Below, one piece after another: positions 22,929-32,650 of a DNA stretch of 64,000 nt. The translations under genes and the position numbers were made by a program. Below the pieces are notes generated by a model, which was not told the origin of the DNA, searched no databases, and worked only from the letters and a program-made list of their open reading frames with translations. Origin of the DNA: Comamonadaceae bacterium (GTDB lineage: Bacteria > Pseudomonadota > Gammaproteobacteria > Burkholderiales > Burkholderiaceae_C); assembly GCA_947479935.1 (NCBI GenBank), contig CANKBG010000002.1, positions 62,001 through 126,000 of the forward strand, read 5' to 3'. Numbering within the stretch: the first letter of the stretch is position 1; every line of letters starts with the position of its first letter.

Positions 22929-24128
22929 ATGAATGCTGTGAAAAATTCAATTTTGATTGTGGGCGGCGGCATTGGTGGATTGGCAGCGGCTTTGGCTTGT
23001 GCAAGCAAGGGTGCTAAGCCACGCGTGATAGAGCGCGCAGCTGTGTTTAGCGAGGTGGGTGCGGGTATTCAAATGGGGCCCAACGTTACTCGAACGCTTT
23101 ATGCTTTGGGCTTAGAAAAAAAGCTGCAAGAGGTGGTGTTCGCCCCACAGCAATTACAGGCGAGGGACACCGAATCTGGTAAATTCTTGGGCGTATTGCG
23201 GTTGGGTCAGCGAAGTCTTGAAAACTACGGAGCGCCCTATTTCTCAGTGCACCGAGCAGATTTGCATCAGGTCTTGCTGCAGAAATTGGTCAGTGATGGT
23301 GATGTTGATTTGAGCCTCAATTGCGAAATTGATTTAATACGCGATGACGTTGATCAAGTGACAGTCAACGGCCGAGGATTGCCCGAAGGATTTTTTGACA
23401 GTATTGATACTGAGGCCTTGGTGGGTGCAGATGGTTTATGGAGCGCCACCCGTCAATACGTAGTGGCAAAAACGTCGCCCAGAGTCACTGGCTTGGTAGC
23501 CTATCGAGCGATGCTTTCCATGCAAAACTTACCCGAAAAACTTCGTACGCAAGATGTCACGGTGTGGATGGGCCCACGCGTACATGCAGTTTTGTATCCA
23601 GTCAGACAAGGTGAATCTCTTAATTTGGTTTTTGTGGTTAAAGGTCAACCGCCAGAATCTTTGGAAGCTTGGGACCATCAAGCACATCAAAAAGATCTTG
23701 AGTTGGCCATGGGGCCTGTCCATTCAGACTTGAAAGAAATCTTGGCGGCGGTGCCAGAGTGGCGTTTATGGCCTCTGTGCGATCGTCCTCCCGTTCAGGG
23801 GCCTTTTGAAATGGCCAAGGGACGGATTGCTTTATTGGGCGATGCGGCTCACCCCATGCGTCCTTTTTTGGCGCAAGGTGCTGGCATGGCCATTGAAGAC
23901 GCCGCTGAATTGGCAACCAGTTGGGCTCGAACTGACTTAGAGGTGGCCAAGCGTTGGCACCTGTATGCCAACGCTCGTTGGGCTCGAAACGCCAAAGTGC
24001 AAGCGCGGTCTATTCGCAATGGTCAAATTTTCCACATGCAAGGGCCTCTGCGTTGGGGCAGAGACCTTGCCCTGAAATTGCTGGGAGAGTCCTTGATGGA
24101 TGTGCCTTGGCTTTACGCGGAGCCTTAA
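22929..24128 (+). CDS. FAD-dependent monooxygenase (salicylate/3-hydroxybenzoate hydroxylase-like)
   Basis: ILIVGGGIGGLAAALACASKG; ALVGADGLWSATR; GRIALLGDAAHPMRPFLAQGAGMAIEDA. Confidence 0.88.
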   Translation: MNAVKNSILIVGGGIGGLAAALACASKGAKPRVIERAAVFSEVGAGIQMGPNVTRTLYALGLEKKLQEVVFAPQQLQARDTESGKFLGVLRLGQRSLENYGAPYFSVHRADLHQVLLQKLVSDGDVDLSLNCEIDLIRDDVDQVTVNGRGLPEGFFDSIDTEALVGADGLWSATRQYVVAKTSPRVTGLVAYRAMLSMQNLPEKLRTQDVTVWMGPRVHAVLYPVRQGESLNLVFVVKGQPPESLEAWDHQAHQKDLELAMGPVHSDLKEILAAVPEWRLWPLCDRPPVQGPFEMAKGRIALLGDAAHPMRPFLAQGAGMAIEDAAELATSWARTDLEVAKRWHLYANARWARNAKVQARSIRNGQIFHMQGPLRWGRDLALKLLGESLMDVPWLYAEP

Positions 24129-24143
24129 AGCTTGTTTGATTGC

Positions 24144-25085
24144 TTAACTTGAGACCTTGCCCAATAGCAAAAACTCCATCAGTGCTTTTTGTGCGTGCAT
24201 GCGATTTTCCGCTTCGTCCCACACCACAGACTGAGGCCCATCAATGACTTCTGCGCTAACTTCTTCGCCTCGGTGTGCAGGCAGGCAATGCATGAAAAGT
24301 GCATCTGCTTTGGCAACTTTCATCATCTCTTCATCGACGCACCAATCTGCAAACGCTTTTTTACGCGCTTCATTTTCTGCTTCATAGCCCATGCTGGTCC
24401 AGACGTCGGTGGTGACCAAGTCGGCGCCTTCACAGGCTTGCATGGGGTCTTTGAAAAATTGTGTGCTGGCCGCGCTTCGAACACCTACCACTGTGGGGTC
24501 AACTTCATATCCGCTGGGGGTGCTGAGATTGACTTTGAAGCCAAGCACATCAGCCGCTTGGAGCCATGTGTTGGCCATGTTGTTGCCGTCTCCCACCCAA
24601 GCCACCGTTTTGCCTTGAATGGAACCGCGGTGTTCTATGTAGGTAAAGATATCCGCCAAAATTTGGCAAGGGTGAAACTCGTTGGTTAAACCGTTGATGA
24701 CGGGAACGCGCGAGTGCTCGGCAAACTTTTCAATTTTGTCTTGCCCATAAGTTCGGATCATGACCAGGTCAACCATGCGACTGATCACGCGCGCACTGTC
24801 TTCTATGGGTTCGGCACGTCCAAGTTGACTGTCGCCCGTGGTGAGGTGCACCACAGATCCACCGAGTTGATACATGCCTGCTTCGAAGCTCACACGAGTG
24901 CGCGTCGAGGCTTTTTCAAAAATCATGGCCAAGGTTCGATCTGTGAGTGGCTGAAATTTTTCGTAGGCTTTGAACTTGGCTTTGATGAAGGCAGCACGTT
25001 TGAAAATGTGTGCGTATTCATCGGCTGTTAAGTCAGTGAACTGCAAATAATGCCGAGGTGGCTTGGCCAGTAAATGGGATGACAT
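24144..25085 (-). CDS. argF: Ornithine carbamoyltransferase
   Basis: IFEKASTRTRVSFEAGMYQLGG; FMHCLPAHRGEEV. Confidence 0.96.
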   Translation of the reverse strand: MSSHLLAKPPRHYLQFTDLTADEYAHIFKRAAFIKAKFKAYEKFQPLTDRTLAMIFEKASTRTRVSFEAGMYQLGGSVVHLTTGDSQLGRAEPIEDSARVISRMVDLVMIRTYGQDKIEKFAEHSRVPVINGLTNEFHPCQILADIFTYIEHRGSIQGKTVAWVGDGNNMANTWLQAADVLGFKVNLSTPSGYEVDPTVVGVRSAASTQFFKDPMQACEGADLVTTDVWTSMGYEAENEARKKAFADWCVDEEMMKVAKADALFMHCLPAHRGEEVSAEVIDGPQSVVWDEAENRMHAQKALMEFLLLGKVSS

Positions 25086-25090
25086 CGAAA

Positions 25091-26287
25091 TTACTCCGAT
25101 AGAAATTGATGAATCAGGGGCAGCAAAATGTCTGTCACTTCATCGGCCTCGGCTTGCGTCATGATCAGCGGAGGCACGATGCGGATCACGCTGTCGGCCG
25201 TGACGCTGATCAATAAACCCGCTTCGGCTGCGCGAAGTGTGAGAGCACCACAAGGCTTGTCAAGTTCAATGCCCAACATGAGGCCTTGACCGCGAATTTC
25301 TTTGACGCCCTTTGCACCTGCCAGTCCTTTTTCCAGTCGAGTCTTGAGATGCGTGCCAACGCGCGCCGCGTTTTCGAGCAGGCCATCTTTTTCCATGATT
25401 CGAATGGTTTCTAAACCCGCGCGCATGGCCAAGGGATTGCCGCCGAAGGTGGTGCCGTGATTGCCGGGTTGAAAGATATGGGCCGCTTTAGGCCCAGCCA
25501 CCACCGCAGCAATCGGAACCCCCGACCCTAGGCCTTTGGCCAGGGGCATGACGTCGGCTTGAATGCCTGCCCATTGGTGTGCAAACCACTTGCCTGTTCT
25601 GCCCATGCCGCATTGAACTTCGTCAATCATCATGAGCCAATCTTTTTCATTGCACAACGCACGTACATCGCGCAAATAGTCCATGTGCATGGGGTTCACG
25701 CCACCTTCACCTTGAATGGTTTCGAAAAACACAGCCACCACGTTCGGATTGTTTTCGGTGGCCTTTTTCAAGGCGTCAATGTTATTGACGGCGACGCGCA
25801 AAAAGCCTTCAACCAAGGGGCCAAAGCCTTCTTGAATTTTGGTGTTACCCGTGGCGCTCAAAGTGGCAATACTGCGACCGTGAAAGGCCTTTTCATAAAC
25901 CACAATGACGGGTGACTTGATGCCTTTGTCATGGCCAAACTTGCGCGCCAATTTAATGGCCGCTTCGTTGGCTTCTAGGCCCGTAGAGCAAAAAAACACG
26001 TTGGTCATGCCTGACAACTCAACCAACTTTGCGGCTAATTTTTCTTGATTGGGGACGTGGTAGTAGTTACAACTGTGAATAATTTTGCTCAGTTGATCTT
26101 GCAGGGCGGGAACCAATTCTGGGTGGTTATGGCCCAAAGTGTTCACTGCAATACCACCCAATGCATCTAAGTAAACCTTGCCATTCACATCCCACAGTCG
26201 GCAACCTTGACCATGGCTGATTGCGATGGGCAATCGGCCATAGGTGTTCATGGTGTGCGGCGAAGTGGCTTCAATGAAAGCAGGCAT
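25091..26287 (-). CDS. argD: Acetylornithine transaminase
   Basis: VYLDALGGIAVNTLGHNHPELVPALQ; PLP site GCGMGRTGKWFAHQ...MPLAKGLGSGVPIAA; adjacent to argF. Confidence 0.92.
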   Translation of the reverse strand: MPAFIEATSPHTMNTYGRLPIAISHGQGCRLWDVNGKVYLDALGGIAVNTLGHNHPELVPALQDQLSKIIHSCNYYHVPNQEKLAAKLVELSGMTNVFFCSTGLEANEAAIKLARKFGHDKGIKSPVIVVYEKAFHGRSIATLSATGNTKIQEGFGPLVEGFLRVAVNNIDALKKATENNPNVVAVFFETIQGEGGVNPMHMDYLRDVRALCNEKDWLMMIDEVQCGMGRTGKWFAHQWAGIQADVMPLAKGLGSGVPIAAVVAGPKAAHIFQPGNHGTTFGGNPLAMRAGLETIRIMEKDGLLENAARVGTHLKTRLEKGLAGAKGVKEIRGQGLMLGIELDKPCGALTLRAAEAGLLISVTADSVIRIVPPLIMTQAEADEVTDILLPLIHQFLSE

Positions 26288-26369
26288 GCTGAGAACTCCT
26301 CTAAAAGAAATCGGCCCAACGAAGAGGGCCGCTGAGATGAGATTTTAGGGCCAGAAATTAAGTGTCAAG

Positions 26370-26381
26370 TCTTATATAAGA
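26370..26381. promoter_or_regulatory. Second perfect TCTTATATAAGA palindrome, argD/DUF3579 divergent intergenic region
   Basis: GTCTTATATAAGAT is the exact reverse complement of the 14-mer at the gntR/mdh site; on the minus strand TTGACA begins 1 nt past it. Confidence 0.6.
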
Positions 26382-26453
26382 TACAATACTTGTGCAATGC
26401 AGCATCTAGGCGATCCCTGTTGCCTGCCCATCCATTTTCCTAACCTCTGATCG

Positions 26454-26768
26454 ATGGTTTCAAATAACGCCAAAGAAGTATTGATCCAAGGCATCACCTT
26501 GGATGGACGAACTTTCAGGCCCAGTGACTGGGCTGAACGATTGGCTGGCGTGATGGGTCAGTTCCGACCGGGGGGTGCCACTCCAGGCAGCCATCTTAGC
26601 TACTCACCTTGGTGTATTCCTCAAACCATTGGGGGTGTCAGGTGTGTGGTGGTTCACACCGATCTGCGCGGTTATGAACCCATGGCCTGGGACTTTTTGA
26701 TGAACTTCGCCAAAGACAACAATTTGCAAGTGTCAGAAGCTTGTATCTTGGCCGAACCTCCAAAGTAA
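26454..26768 (+). CDS. DUF3579-type small protein (104 aa)
   Basis: EVLIQGITLDGRTFRPSDWAERLAGVMGQFRPGG; length and motif match that family from memory. Confidence 0.75.
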   Translation: MVSNNAKEVLIQGITLDGRTFRPSDWAERLAGVMGQFRPGGATPGSHLSYSPWCIPQTIGGVRCVVVHTDLRGYEPMAWDFLMNFAKDNNLQVSEACILAEPPK

Positions 26769-26780
26769 GCGCCCACAAAA

Positions 26781-26810
26781 AAGCCGTCCTAAGACGGCTT
26801 CTTGCTTTTC
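26781..26810 (+). terminator. Intrinsic terminator after the DUF3579 gene
   Basis: aagccgtc-ctaa-gacggctt followed by cttgctttt. Confidence 0.8.
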
Positions 26811-26877
26811 TTTGCTAACAGCGCACCCGTTTCAAACGGCGGCAACCCCTGAGGGTGCCGGGCTGGTGATCAATTGA

Positions 26878-27174
26878 TCAGGCGAGGGCCAAGGTTTTCA
26901 CCTTGGTTGACAAGCGGCTCTTATCGCGAGCTGCTTTGTTCTTGTGAAAGATGCCTTTGTCGGCAACGGTGTCCACAACCGCTTGCATTTTGGCAAACAG
27001 TTCGGTTGCTTTGGTTTTGTCACCGGCCAGAACTGCTTTTTCAACGTTCTTGACAGCGGTGCGGTATTTGGAGCGCAGTGAGGTGTTCGCTGCGTTCAAT
27101 TTCACGTCTTGACGTGCGCGTTTGCGGCCTGATGCCAGGCGGGGGTTTTTTTTCTTGGGTTTTCCAGAAGCCAT
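26878..27174 (-). CDS. rpsT: 30S ribosomal protein S20
   Basis: [48 protein letters not shown]. Confidence 0.96.
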   Translation of the reverse strand: MASGKPKKKNPRLASGRKRARQDVKLNAANTSLRSKYRTAVKNVEKAVLAGDKTKATELFAKMQAVVDTVADKGIFHKNKAARDKSRLSTKVKTLALA

Positions 27175-27289
27175 TATGTTTATCCTAGTTGTCTGAGGAT
27201 GTTGTTAGCAAAGCCGACTATTGTATCAGCCATAAAGTGGCTTCGCCTAGCCCCTGACAGTCCACTCAATCAGTCGCTACACTCTCTTT

Positions 27290-28864
27290 GTGAGCCTTTT
27301 TAAATCTGCATCCACTGTTTCTCTTTGGACCTTGGCCTCCCGCATCACGGGCTTGGGCCGGGAGTTGCTCATTGCGTCTGCATTTGGGGCAAGCGCGCTG
27401 ACAGATGCCTTTAATGTGGCCTTTCGTATTCCTAATTTGTTTCGAAGGCTCTTTGCTGAGGGAGCCTTTAGCCAAGCCTTTGTACCGGTATTGGCGGCCA
27501 GCAAAGCGCAACACGGCGAGGAGGCGACCAAACTGGCCATCGATCAAGTGGCGACGCTTTTGGCTTGGTCCCTTTTATTCTTGAGTTTGGTGGGGGTGAT
27601 GGCTGCGCCATTTTTGGTATGGGCCATGGCCAGCGGTTTGCAGCAACAGCCGGCGTCATTTCAGGTCGCCGTGAACATGACGCGCTGGATGTTTCCCTAC
27701 ATCGGCTTCATGTCATTGGTGGCACTTTCGGCAGGCATTTTGAATACTTGGAAACGTTTTGCCATTCCAGCTGCAACCCCTGTTCTCTTGAATTTGGCGA
27801 TGATCGCTGCCGCCTGGCTCCTGGCACCTTGGTTTAAAGCTCAGGGCATACAGGCAATTTACGCACTGCCGGTGGGAGTAATGGCAGGGGGTGCGTTGCA
27901 ACTGGCCCTTCAAATTCCAGTGCTGTCTCGGATGGGTCTTTTGCCTCGAATTGGCTTGACCGTGTCAGCCATCCGAAAAGCTGCAGCAGACCCGGCGTCT
28001 CGTCAAATTGCCAGCCTGATGTTGCCAGCCTTATTGGGCGTTGGCGTGGCTCAAATTTCTTTGTTGATCAATACCCAAATTGCATCCCATTTGACGCCAG
28101 GCAGTGTGAGTTGGTTGACCTATGCCGATCGCTTGATGGAGTTTCCAACGGCCATTTTGGGTGTGGCGTTGGGGGCTGTTCTGATGCCGCAATTGGCAGC
28201 GGCCAAAGCCAAAGGGGACCATGCTGAATATGCCGCCATGTTGGATTGGGGTCTGCGTTTGGTAGTGCTGTTGGCTTTGCCATGTGCTGCTGCTTTGCTC
28301 ACCTTTTCTCAGCCTTTGGTCTCTGTTCTTTACCATTACGGCGCATTCACTGACAAAGATGTTCAGCAAACGACGTTAGCACTGATTGGTTATGGTGTGG
28401 GGTTGCTAGGCTTGGTGGCAATCAAGGTATTGGCCCCCGGGTATTACGCCAGCCAAGACATCAAGACGCCGGTGAAGATTGCAGTCATTGTTTTGTGTTT
28501 CACGCAATTGATGAATGTTTTGCTAGTGCCTTATTTGGCGCACGCAGGCTTGGCTTTGTCCATTGGCTTGGGCGCCTTACTCAATGCGGGCTGGTTGTTT
28601 GTCGGGCTACTTCGCAAGGGCAGTTACAAGCCGCAACCTGGTTGGCTTGGTTTTGGCGCTCGCGTCCTTTTTGCAACTTTGCTATTGGCTGGCTTTCTCA
28701 TCTTTGCCGCTCAATATTTTGATTGGTTGGCTTTGCGTCAGCAAATGCTTTGGCGCTTGCTTGTGATGGCCATGGTGTTGGCTTTATCTGCTTTGATTTA
28801 TTTTGGAAGTTTGCGAATCATTGGTTTGCGCTGGCAATCTTTAGTGCGTCGAACATCAAATTGA
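27290..28864 (+). CDS. murJ: Lipid II flippase MurJ
   Basis: MSLFKSASTVSLWTLASRITGLGRELLIASAFGASALTDAFNVAFRIPNLFRRLFAEGAFSQAFVPV. Confidence 0.95.
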   Translation: MSLFKSASTVSLWTLASRITGLGRELLIASAFGASALTDAFNVAFRIPNLFRRLFAEGAFSQAFVPVLAASKAQHGEEATKLAIDQVATLLAWSLLFLSLVGVMAAPFLVWAMASGLQQQPASFQVAVNMTRWMFPYIGFMSLVALSAGILNTWKRFAIPAATPVLLNLAMIAAAWLLAPWFKAQGIQAIYALPVGVMAGGALQLALQIPVLSRMGLLPRIGLTVSAIRKAAADPASRQIASLMLPALLGVGVAQISLLINTQIASHLTPGSVSWLTYADRLMEFPTAILGVALGAVLMPQLAAAKAKGDHAEYAAMLDWGLRLVVLLALPCAAALLTFSQPLVSVLYHYGAFTDKDVQQTTLALIGYGVGLLGLVAIKVLAPGYYASQDIKTPVKIAVIVLCFTQLMNVLLVPYLAHAGLALSIGLGALLNAGWLFVGLLRKGSYKPQPGWLGFGARVLFATLLLAGFLIFAAQYFDWLALRQQMLWRLLVMAMVLALSALIYFGSLRIIGLRWQSLVRRTSN

Positions 28865-28871
28865 GTGAAGT

Positions 28872-29714
28872 ATGAATCTTGAATTTGAAGCGGTAACACC
28901 GTTAAGCTATTTCAAAAGCTTGGTTGAAACAGACCATGAATTTCCCTTGCTGGAGGCGGCAGCTTGCCTCGCTCAAGATGAAGAACCTGCGTTGGACATT
29001 CAAGAAATTTTGGCCACATGCGATGCCTTGCTGGTTCGTTTGAAGCGACGCTTGAAAGTTGAATCTGAGCCAATTCAGAAGTTGTCAGTGTTAAATCAGT
29101 TCTTCTACACCGAGCTGGGCTTTTGTGGCAACGCCAACAACTTCTACGCCCCTGAAAATAGCTATCTCAATGAGGTGTTCAGGTCTCGCCGCGGCATTCC
29201 CATATCGATTGCTGTTATCTGGTTGGAACTGGCGCAGGCGCTGGGGCTTCATGCTGAAGGTGTTTCATTTCCAGGTCACTTCTTGGTGAAAGTCACCTTG
29301 CCAGATGGCTTGGTGGTCATGGACCCCTTAACGGGTGACTCTTTGGGACTGGACAACTTGGCCGAACGATTGGCACCCTTTAGGCCTCACATGGGCGCTT
29401 CGGGTGACATGGACACGCCGCTCGGTCTTTTTTTACAGCCTTCACCGCCTCGAGACATTCTGACCAGAATGCTGAGAAATCTGAAAGAAATTTTCAGCAG
29501 TCAGGAAGATTGGCCCAGATTGCTGAATGTTCTGGACAGGCTCATTGTGTTGAACCACGATTCATATTTTGAATGGCGCGATCGCGGCTTGGCGTTGATG
29601 GAGTTGGGTCAAAACGACCGCGCCCGCCAAGATCTCATGTACTACCTGAATCAAATGCCCAATGCCGCAGATGCAGTAGACATCAAAAAGCGATTGGCTT
29701 TGCTTGAGCAATAA
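28872..29714 (+). CDS. SirB1-family protein (transglutaminase-like plus TPR)
   Basis: NQFFYTELGFCGNANNFYAPENSYLNEVFRSRRGIPISIAVIWLELAQALGL. Confidence 0.88.
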   Translation: MNLEFEAVTPLSYFKSLVETDHEFPLLEAAACLAQDEEPALDIQEILATCDALLVRLKRRLKVESEPIQKLSVLNQFFYTELGFCGNANNFYAPENSYLNEVFRSRRGIPISIAVIWLELAQALGLHAEGVSFPGHFLVKVTLPDGLVVMDPLTGDSLGLDNLAERLAPFRPHMGASGDMDTPLGLFLQPSPPRDILTRMLRNLKEIFSSQEDWPRLLNVLDRLIVLNHDSYFEWRDRGLALMELGQNDRARQDLMYYLNQMPNAADAVDIKKRLALLEQ

Positions 29715-29726
29715 ATAGATCTTGAT

Positions 29727-30758
29727 TTATTTCACAACCACTTGTGCGCCATTGCCTTGTGCGGCAATGAAGCCAATCTCATAAACCTTCTCGCCAGCAT
29801 TGCGCAGTGTTTCTGCACATGCCGCGGCATGAATGGGGTCAATGACAACCACCATGCCAATGCCATTGTTGAATGTGCGATTCATTTCAATGTCATCAAT
29901 GCTGGCCGTTTTTTGCAACCAAGCAAACAACTCTGACTGGGGCCAGCTGCCTTTGACCAAATGCGCAGCGGTTCCCTCAGGCAGGACGCGTGGAATATTC
30001 TCGAGCAAGCCGCCGCCCGTAATGTGTGCCAAGGCTTTGATGGGGTGTTGAGCCAAGGCGTTGAGGACGGACTTTACATACAAACGAGTGGGCGCCATGA
30101 TGGCTTGTTTGAAACTTTGACCATCCAAGTTTTCGGGCAATTGACCTGCAGCTCTTTCAATGCACTTGCGAACCAAGCTGAAGCCATTGGAGTGGACGCC
30201 ATTGGAGCCAAGACCTAAGACCATGTCGCCAGCTTTGACATCGCGCCCTGTCAGGATTTTTGATTTTTCCACTGCGCCCACTGCAAAGCCGGCCAAGTCG
30301 TATTCGCCGTCGGGGTACATACCCGGCATTTCGGCAGTTTCCCCGCCAATGAGGGCGCAACCCGACATCTCGCAACCATTGGCGATGCCGCCCACCACTG
30401 CGGCAGCCGTGTCGACATCGAGCTTGCCGCAAGCGAAGTAGTCCAAAAAGAACAAAGGTTCGGCGCCTTGCACCAGAACATCGTTGACACTCATGGCCAC
30501 CAAATCGATGCCCACGGTGTCGTGCATTTGCCACTCAAAAGCCAATTTGAGCTTGGTGCCTACCCCGTCTGTGCCTGAAACCAACACAGGCTCTTTGTAG
30601 CGCTTTGGCACTTCAAAGAGGGCGCCAAATCCACCAATGCCTGCCAAAACGCCCTCACGCATGGTCTTTTTGGCCAAGGGTTTGATGCGTTCGACCAAAG
30701 CATCACCTGCGACGATGTCGACGCCAGCGTCTTTGTAGGAAAGGGGGGTTGAGCTCAT
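29727..30758 (-). CDS. purM: Phosphoribosylformylglycinamidine cyclo-ligase
   Basis: [59 protein letters not shown]. Confidence 0.95.
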   Translation of the reverse strand: MSSTPLSYKDAGVDIVAGDALVERIKPLAKKTMREGVLAGIGGFGALFEVPKRYKEPVLVSGTDGVGTKLKLAFEWQMHDTVGIDLVAMSVNDVLVQGAEPLFFLDYFACGKLDVDTAAAVVGGIANGCEMSGCALIGGETAEMPGMYPDGEYDLAGFAVGAVEKSKILTGRDVKAGDMVLGLGSNGVHSNGFSLVRKCIERAAGQLPENLDGQSFKQAIMAPTRLYVKSVLNALAQHPIKALAHITGGGLLENIPRVLPEGTAAHLVKGSWPQSELFAWLQKTASIDDIEMNRTFNNGIGMVVVIDPIHAAACAETLRNAGEKVYEIGFIAAQGNGAQVVVK

Positions 30759-30827
30759 GAGAAAAATGGGGGAAATGGTGGAGAAGGATGTCGGGGGGAC
30801 TAAAATCAAAGCTTATTTTAAGGTCCT

Positions 30828-30866
30828 GCATCCATTGCTGTACCGCTGGATGCGGCTTCTTTTCAT
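30828..30866 (+). other. Hairpin plus U-rich tract in the leader of the AI-2E-type transporter gene
   Basis: GCATCCA-N12-TGGATGC followed by ggcttcttttcatttt. Confidence 0.35.
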
Positions 30867-30890
30867 TTTCTTTAACGCTGAATTGCACTC

Positions 30891-31967
30891 ATGCCCTTGA
30901 ATCCACCCTCCAAACGTCTGACGATATGGTTAGGTGTCGCAATTTTGGTAGCCTTCATTCTTTGGATTTTGGGGCCGGTGTTAGTGCCTTTTGCGGTGGC
31001 TGCAGTGTTGGCCTACGCGTTGCATCCCGCTGTTTTACGTCTAAATCAAACGGTCACTTTTTTACCTCGCGTCGTGTGTGTCGTTGTGGTTGAGTGCTTG
31101 GCACTGCTCATGGTGCTGGGCATTGTCTTGTTGTTGGTGCCGATATTGACAAAAGAAATACCGCTGCTTCAGCAGCAATTGCCCTCGCTACTTGACAAAA
31201 TGGCAGCCAATTTAAATCCATGGCTGGACAAGTTTGGATGGGGGCTGACGGTGGATGTGGGGACTCTTAAATCACAGGTTGTGAAATATCTCAGTGCGAA
31301 TCGTGAAGACTGGATGGACCCCCTGATTGCCTCTTTGAAATTAGGAGGTAGTTTTGCGCTCGCTGCGGTGGGCAACTTGGTCCTGATACCTGTGGTGCTG
31401 TTTTATTTGCTCAACGAATGGGATCGATGGGTGGCGCATGTGGTGCAGTGGGTGCCACTTCAGTGGCGGCCCGCATACGACAATTTCGTGAAGGAATGCG
31501 ATGCTGTTTTAGGTCAGTATTTGCGAGGTCAAATTTTGGTCATGCTGGCCTTGTCTGTTTTTTATTCTTTAGGGTTGATGGCTTTTGGACTCGATCTGGC
31601 CCTGCCCATTGGTGTTTTTACCGGCTTGGCTGTTTGTGTGCCTTACTTGGGTTTTGGTTTGGGCTTGATGCTCGCCCTCTTGGCCGGGCTCCTTCAGTTT
31701 GCTTTTATGAAAGCCCTGGTCATGGTTGCATTGGTTTTTGGCGCAGGCCAACTTATTGAGGGCTTTTGGCTAACCCCTAAATGGGTTGGTGAAAGAATAG
31801 GATTGCATCCCTTGGCTGTGATTTTTGCTTTGTTAGCGCTCGGTCAAATTTTTGGTTTTGTAGGGGTGTTGGTTGCTTTGCCAGCCAGTGCCGTTATTTT
31901 GGTCGCCCTGCGCAGGGTCAAAGATCAGTACTTCGAAAGCAGACTTTATCAAGGCCCTGACGCATGA
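30891..31967 (+). CDS. AI-2E family (PerM-like) transporter
   Basis: Multi-TM protein, FVLWILGPVLVPFAVAAVLAYALHPAV-type N-terminus; GAGQLIEGFWLTPKWVGERIGLHPLAVIFALLALG. Confidence 0.9.
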   Translation: MPLNPPSKRLTIWLGVAILVAFILWILGPVLVPFAVAAVLAYALHPAVLRLNQTVTFLPRVVCVVVVECLALLMVLGIVLLLVPILTKEIPLLQQQLPSLLDKMAANLNPWLDKFGWGLTVDVGTLKSQVVKYLSANREDWMDPLIASLKLGGSFALAAVGNLVLIPVVLFYLLNEWDRWVAHVVQWVPLQWRPAYDNFVKECDAVLGQYLRGQILVMLALSVFYSLGLMAFGLDLALPIGVFTGLAVCVPYLGFGLGLMLALLAGLLQFAFMKALVMVALVFGAGQLIEGFWLTPKWVGERIGLHPLAVIFALLALGQIFGFVGVLVALPASAVILVALRRVKDQYFESRLYQGPDA

Positions 31968-32650
31968 AGCAGTTGGCCTTAGACATCGGCTTGCAGACGC
32001 TGCCGAGTTTGGACAGTTTCTTTGCCGGACCCAACATCGCCGCAGTTCAGCATTTGAAATTGTGGACTGCCAGGGCCCAGCCCAGCCCAGTGCCAACCTA
32101 CCTTTGGGGTGAAAGTGGCGCTGGCAAAACGCATCTTCTACGCGCTGTTTATGCCGCTTTGAAAGAGCAAGGTTTGTCTATCGGCTGGATAGATGCCAAC
32201 AAACAAGAACAATTGAATTTTGACGAGACGTGGACAACTGTTCTCATGGACGATGTGCATCTCTACAACTTGGAGCAGCAGCAAGCGGCGTTTAATTGGT
32301 TTGTGAATGCATTGACGCCTAAGACTGGGCTTCCACGTTGGGTCTTGGCGGCGGGCGCACTGCCACCTGCAGATTTGAAGTTGCGGGATGATTTGCGTTC
32401 CCGCTTAGGATGGGGACATGTTTACGCACTCCAAGTCTTGAATGAATCTGAGCGTCGTGCGGTATTAAGGCAAGAGGCCGACTCCCGCGGTTTATTTCTC
32501 AGTGACGATGTGATGGCCTACATGCTTAATCGATTTTCTCGCGATTTAAGCAGTTTGATGTTGTTGCTAGACCACCTGGATCAATACGCTTTGCAAACGC
32601 AAAGAGCGATCACCATTCCATTGATCAAGTCCATGTTGGAGAGCACATGA
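31964..32650 (+). CDS. hda: DnaA regulatory inactivator Hda
   Basis: MKQLALDIGLQTLPSLDSFFAGPNIAAVQHL; YLWGESGAGKTHLLRAVYAAL. Confidence 0.9.
   Translation: MKQLALDIGLQTLPSLDSFFAGPNIAAVQHLKLWTARAQPSPVPTYLWGESGAGKTHLLRAVYAALKEQGLSIGWIDANKQEQLNFDETWTTVLMDDVHLYNLEQQQAAFNWFVNALTPKTGLPRWVLAAGALPPADLKLRDDLRSRLGWGHVYALQVLNESERRAVLRQEADSRGLFLSDDVMAYMLNRFSRDLSSLMLLLDHLDQYALQTQRAITIPLIKSMLEST

Noticed and set aside
26867-26880. 14-bp perfect palindrome TGATCAATTGATCA at the rpsT stop codon
   Set aside because: Overlaps the coding end, is built from GATC/AATT words and has no second copy noticed; likely chance.
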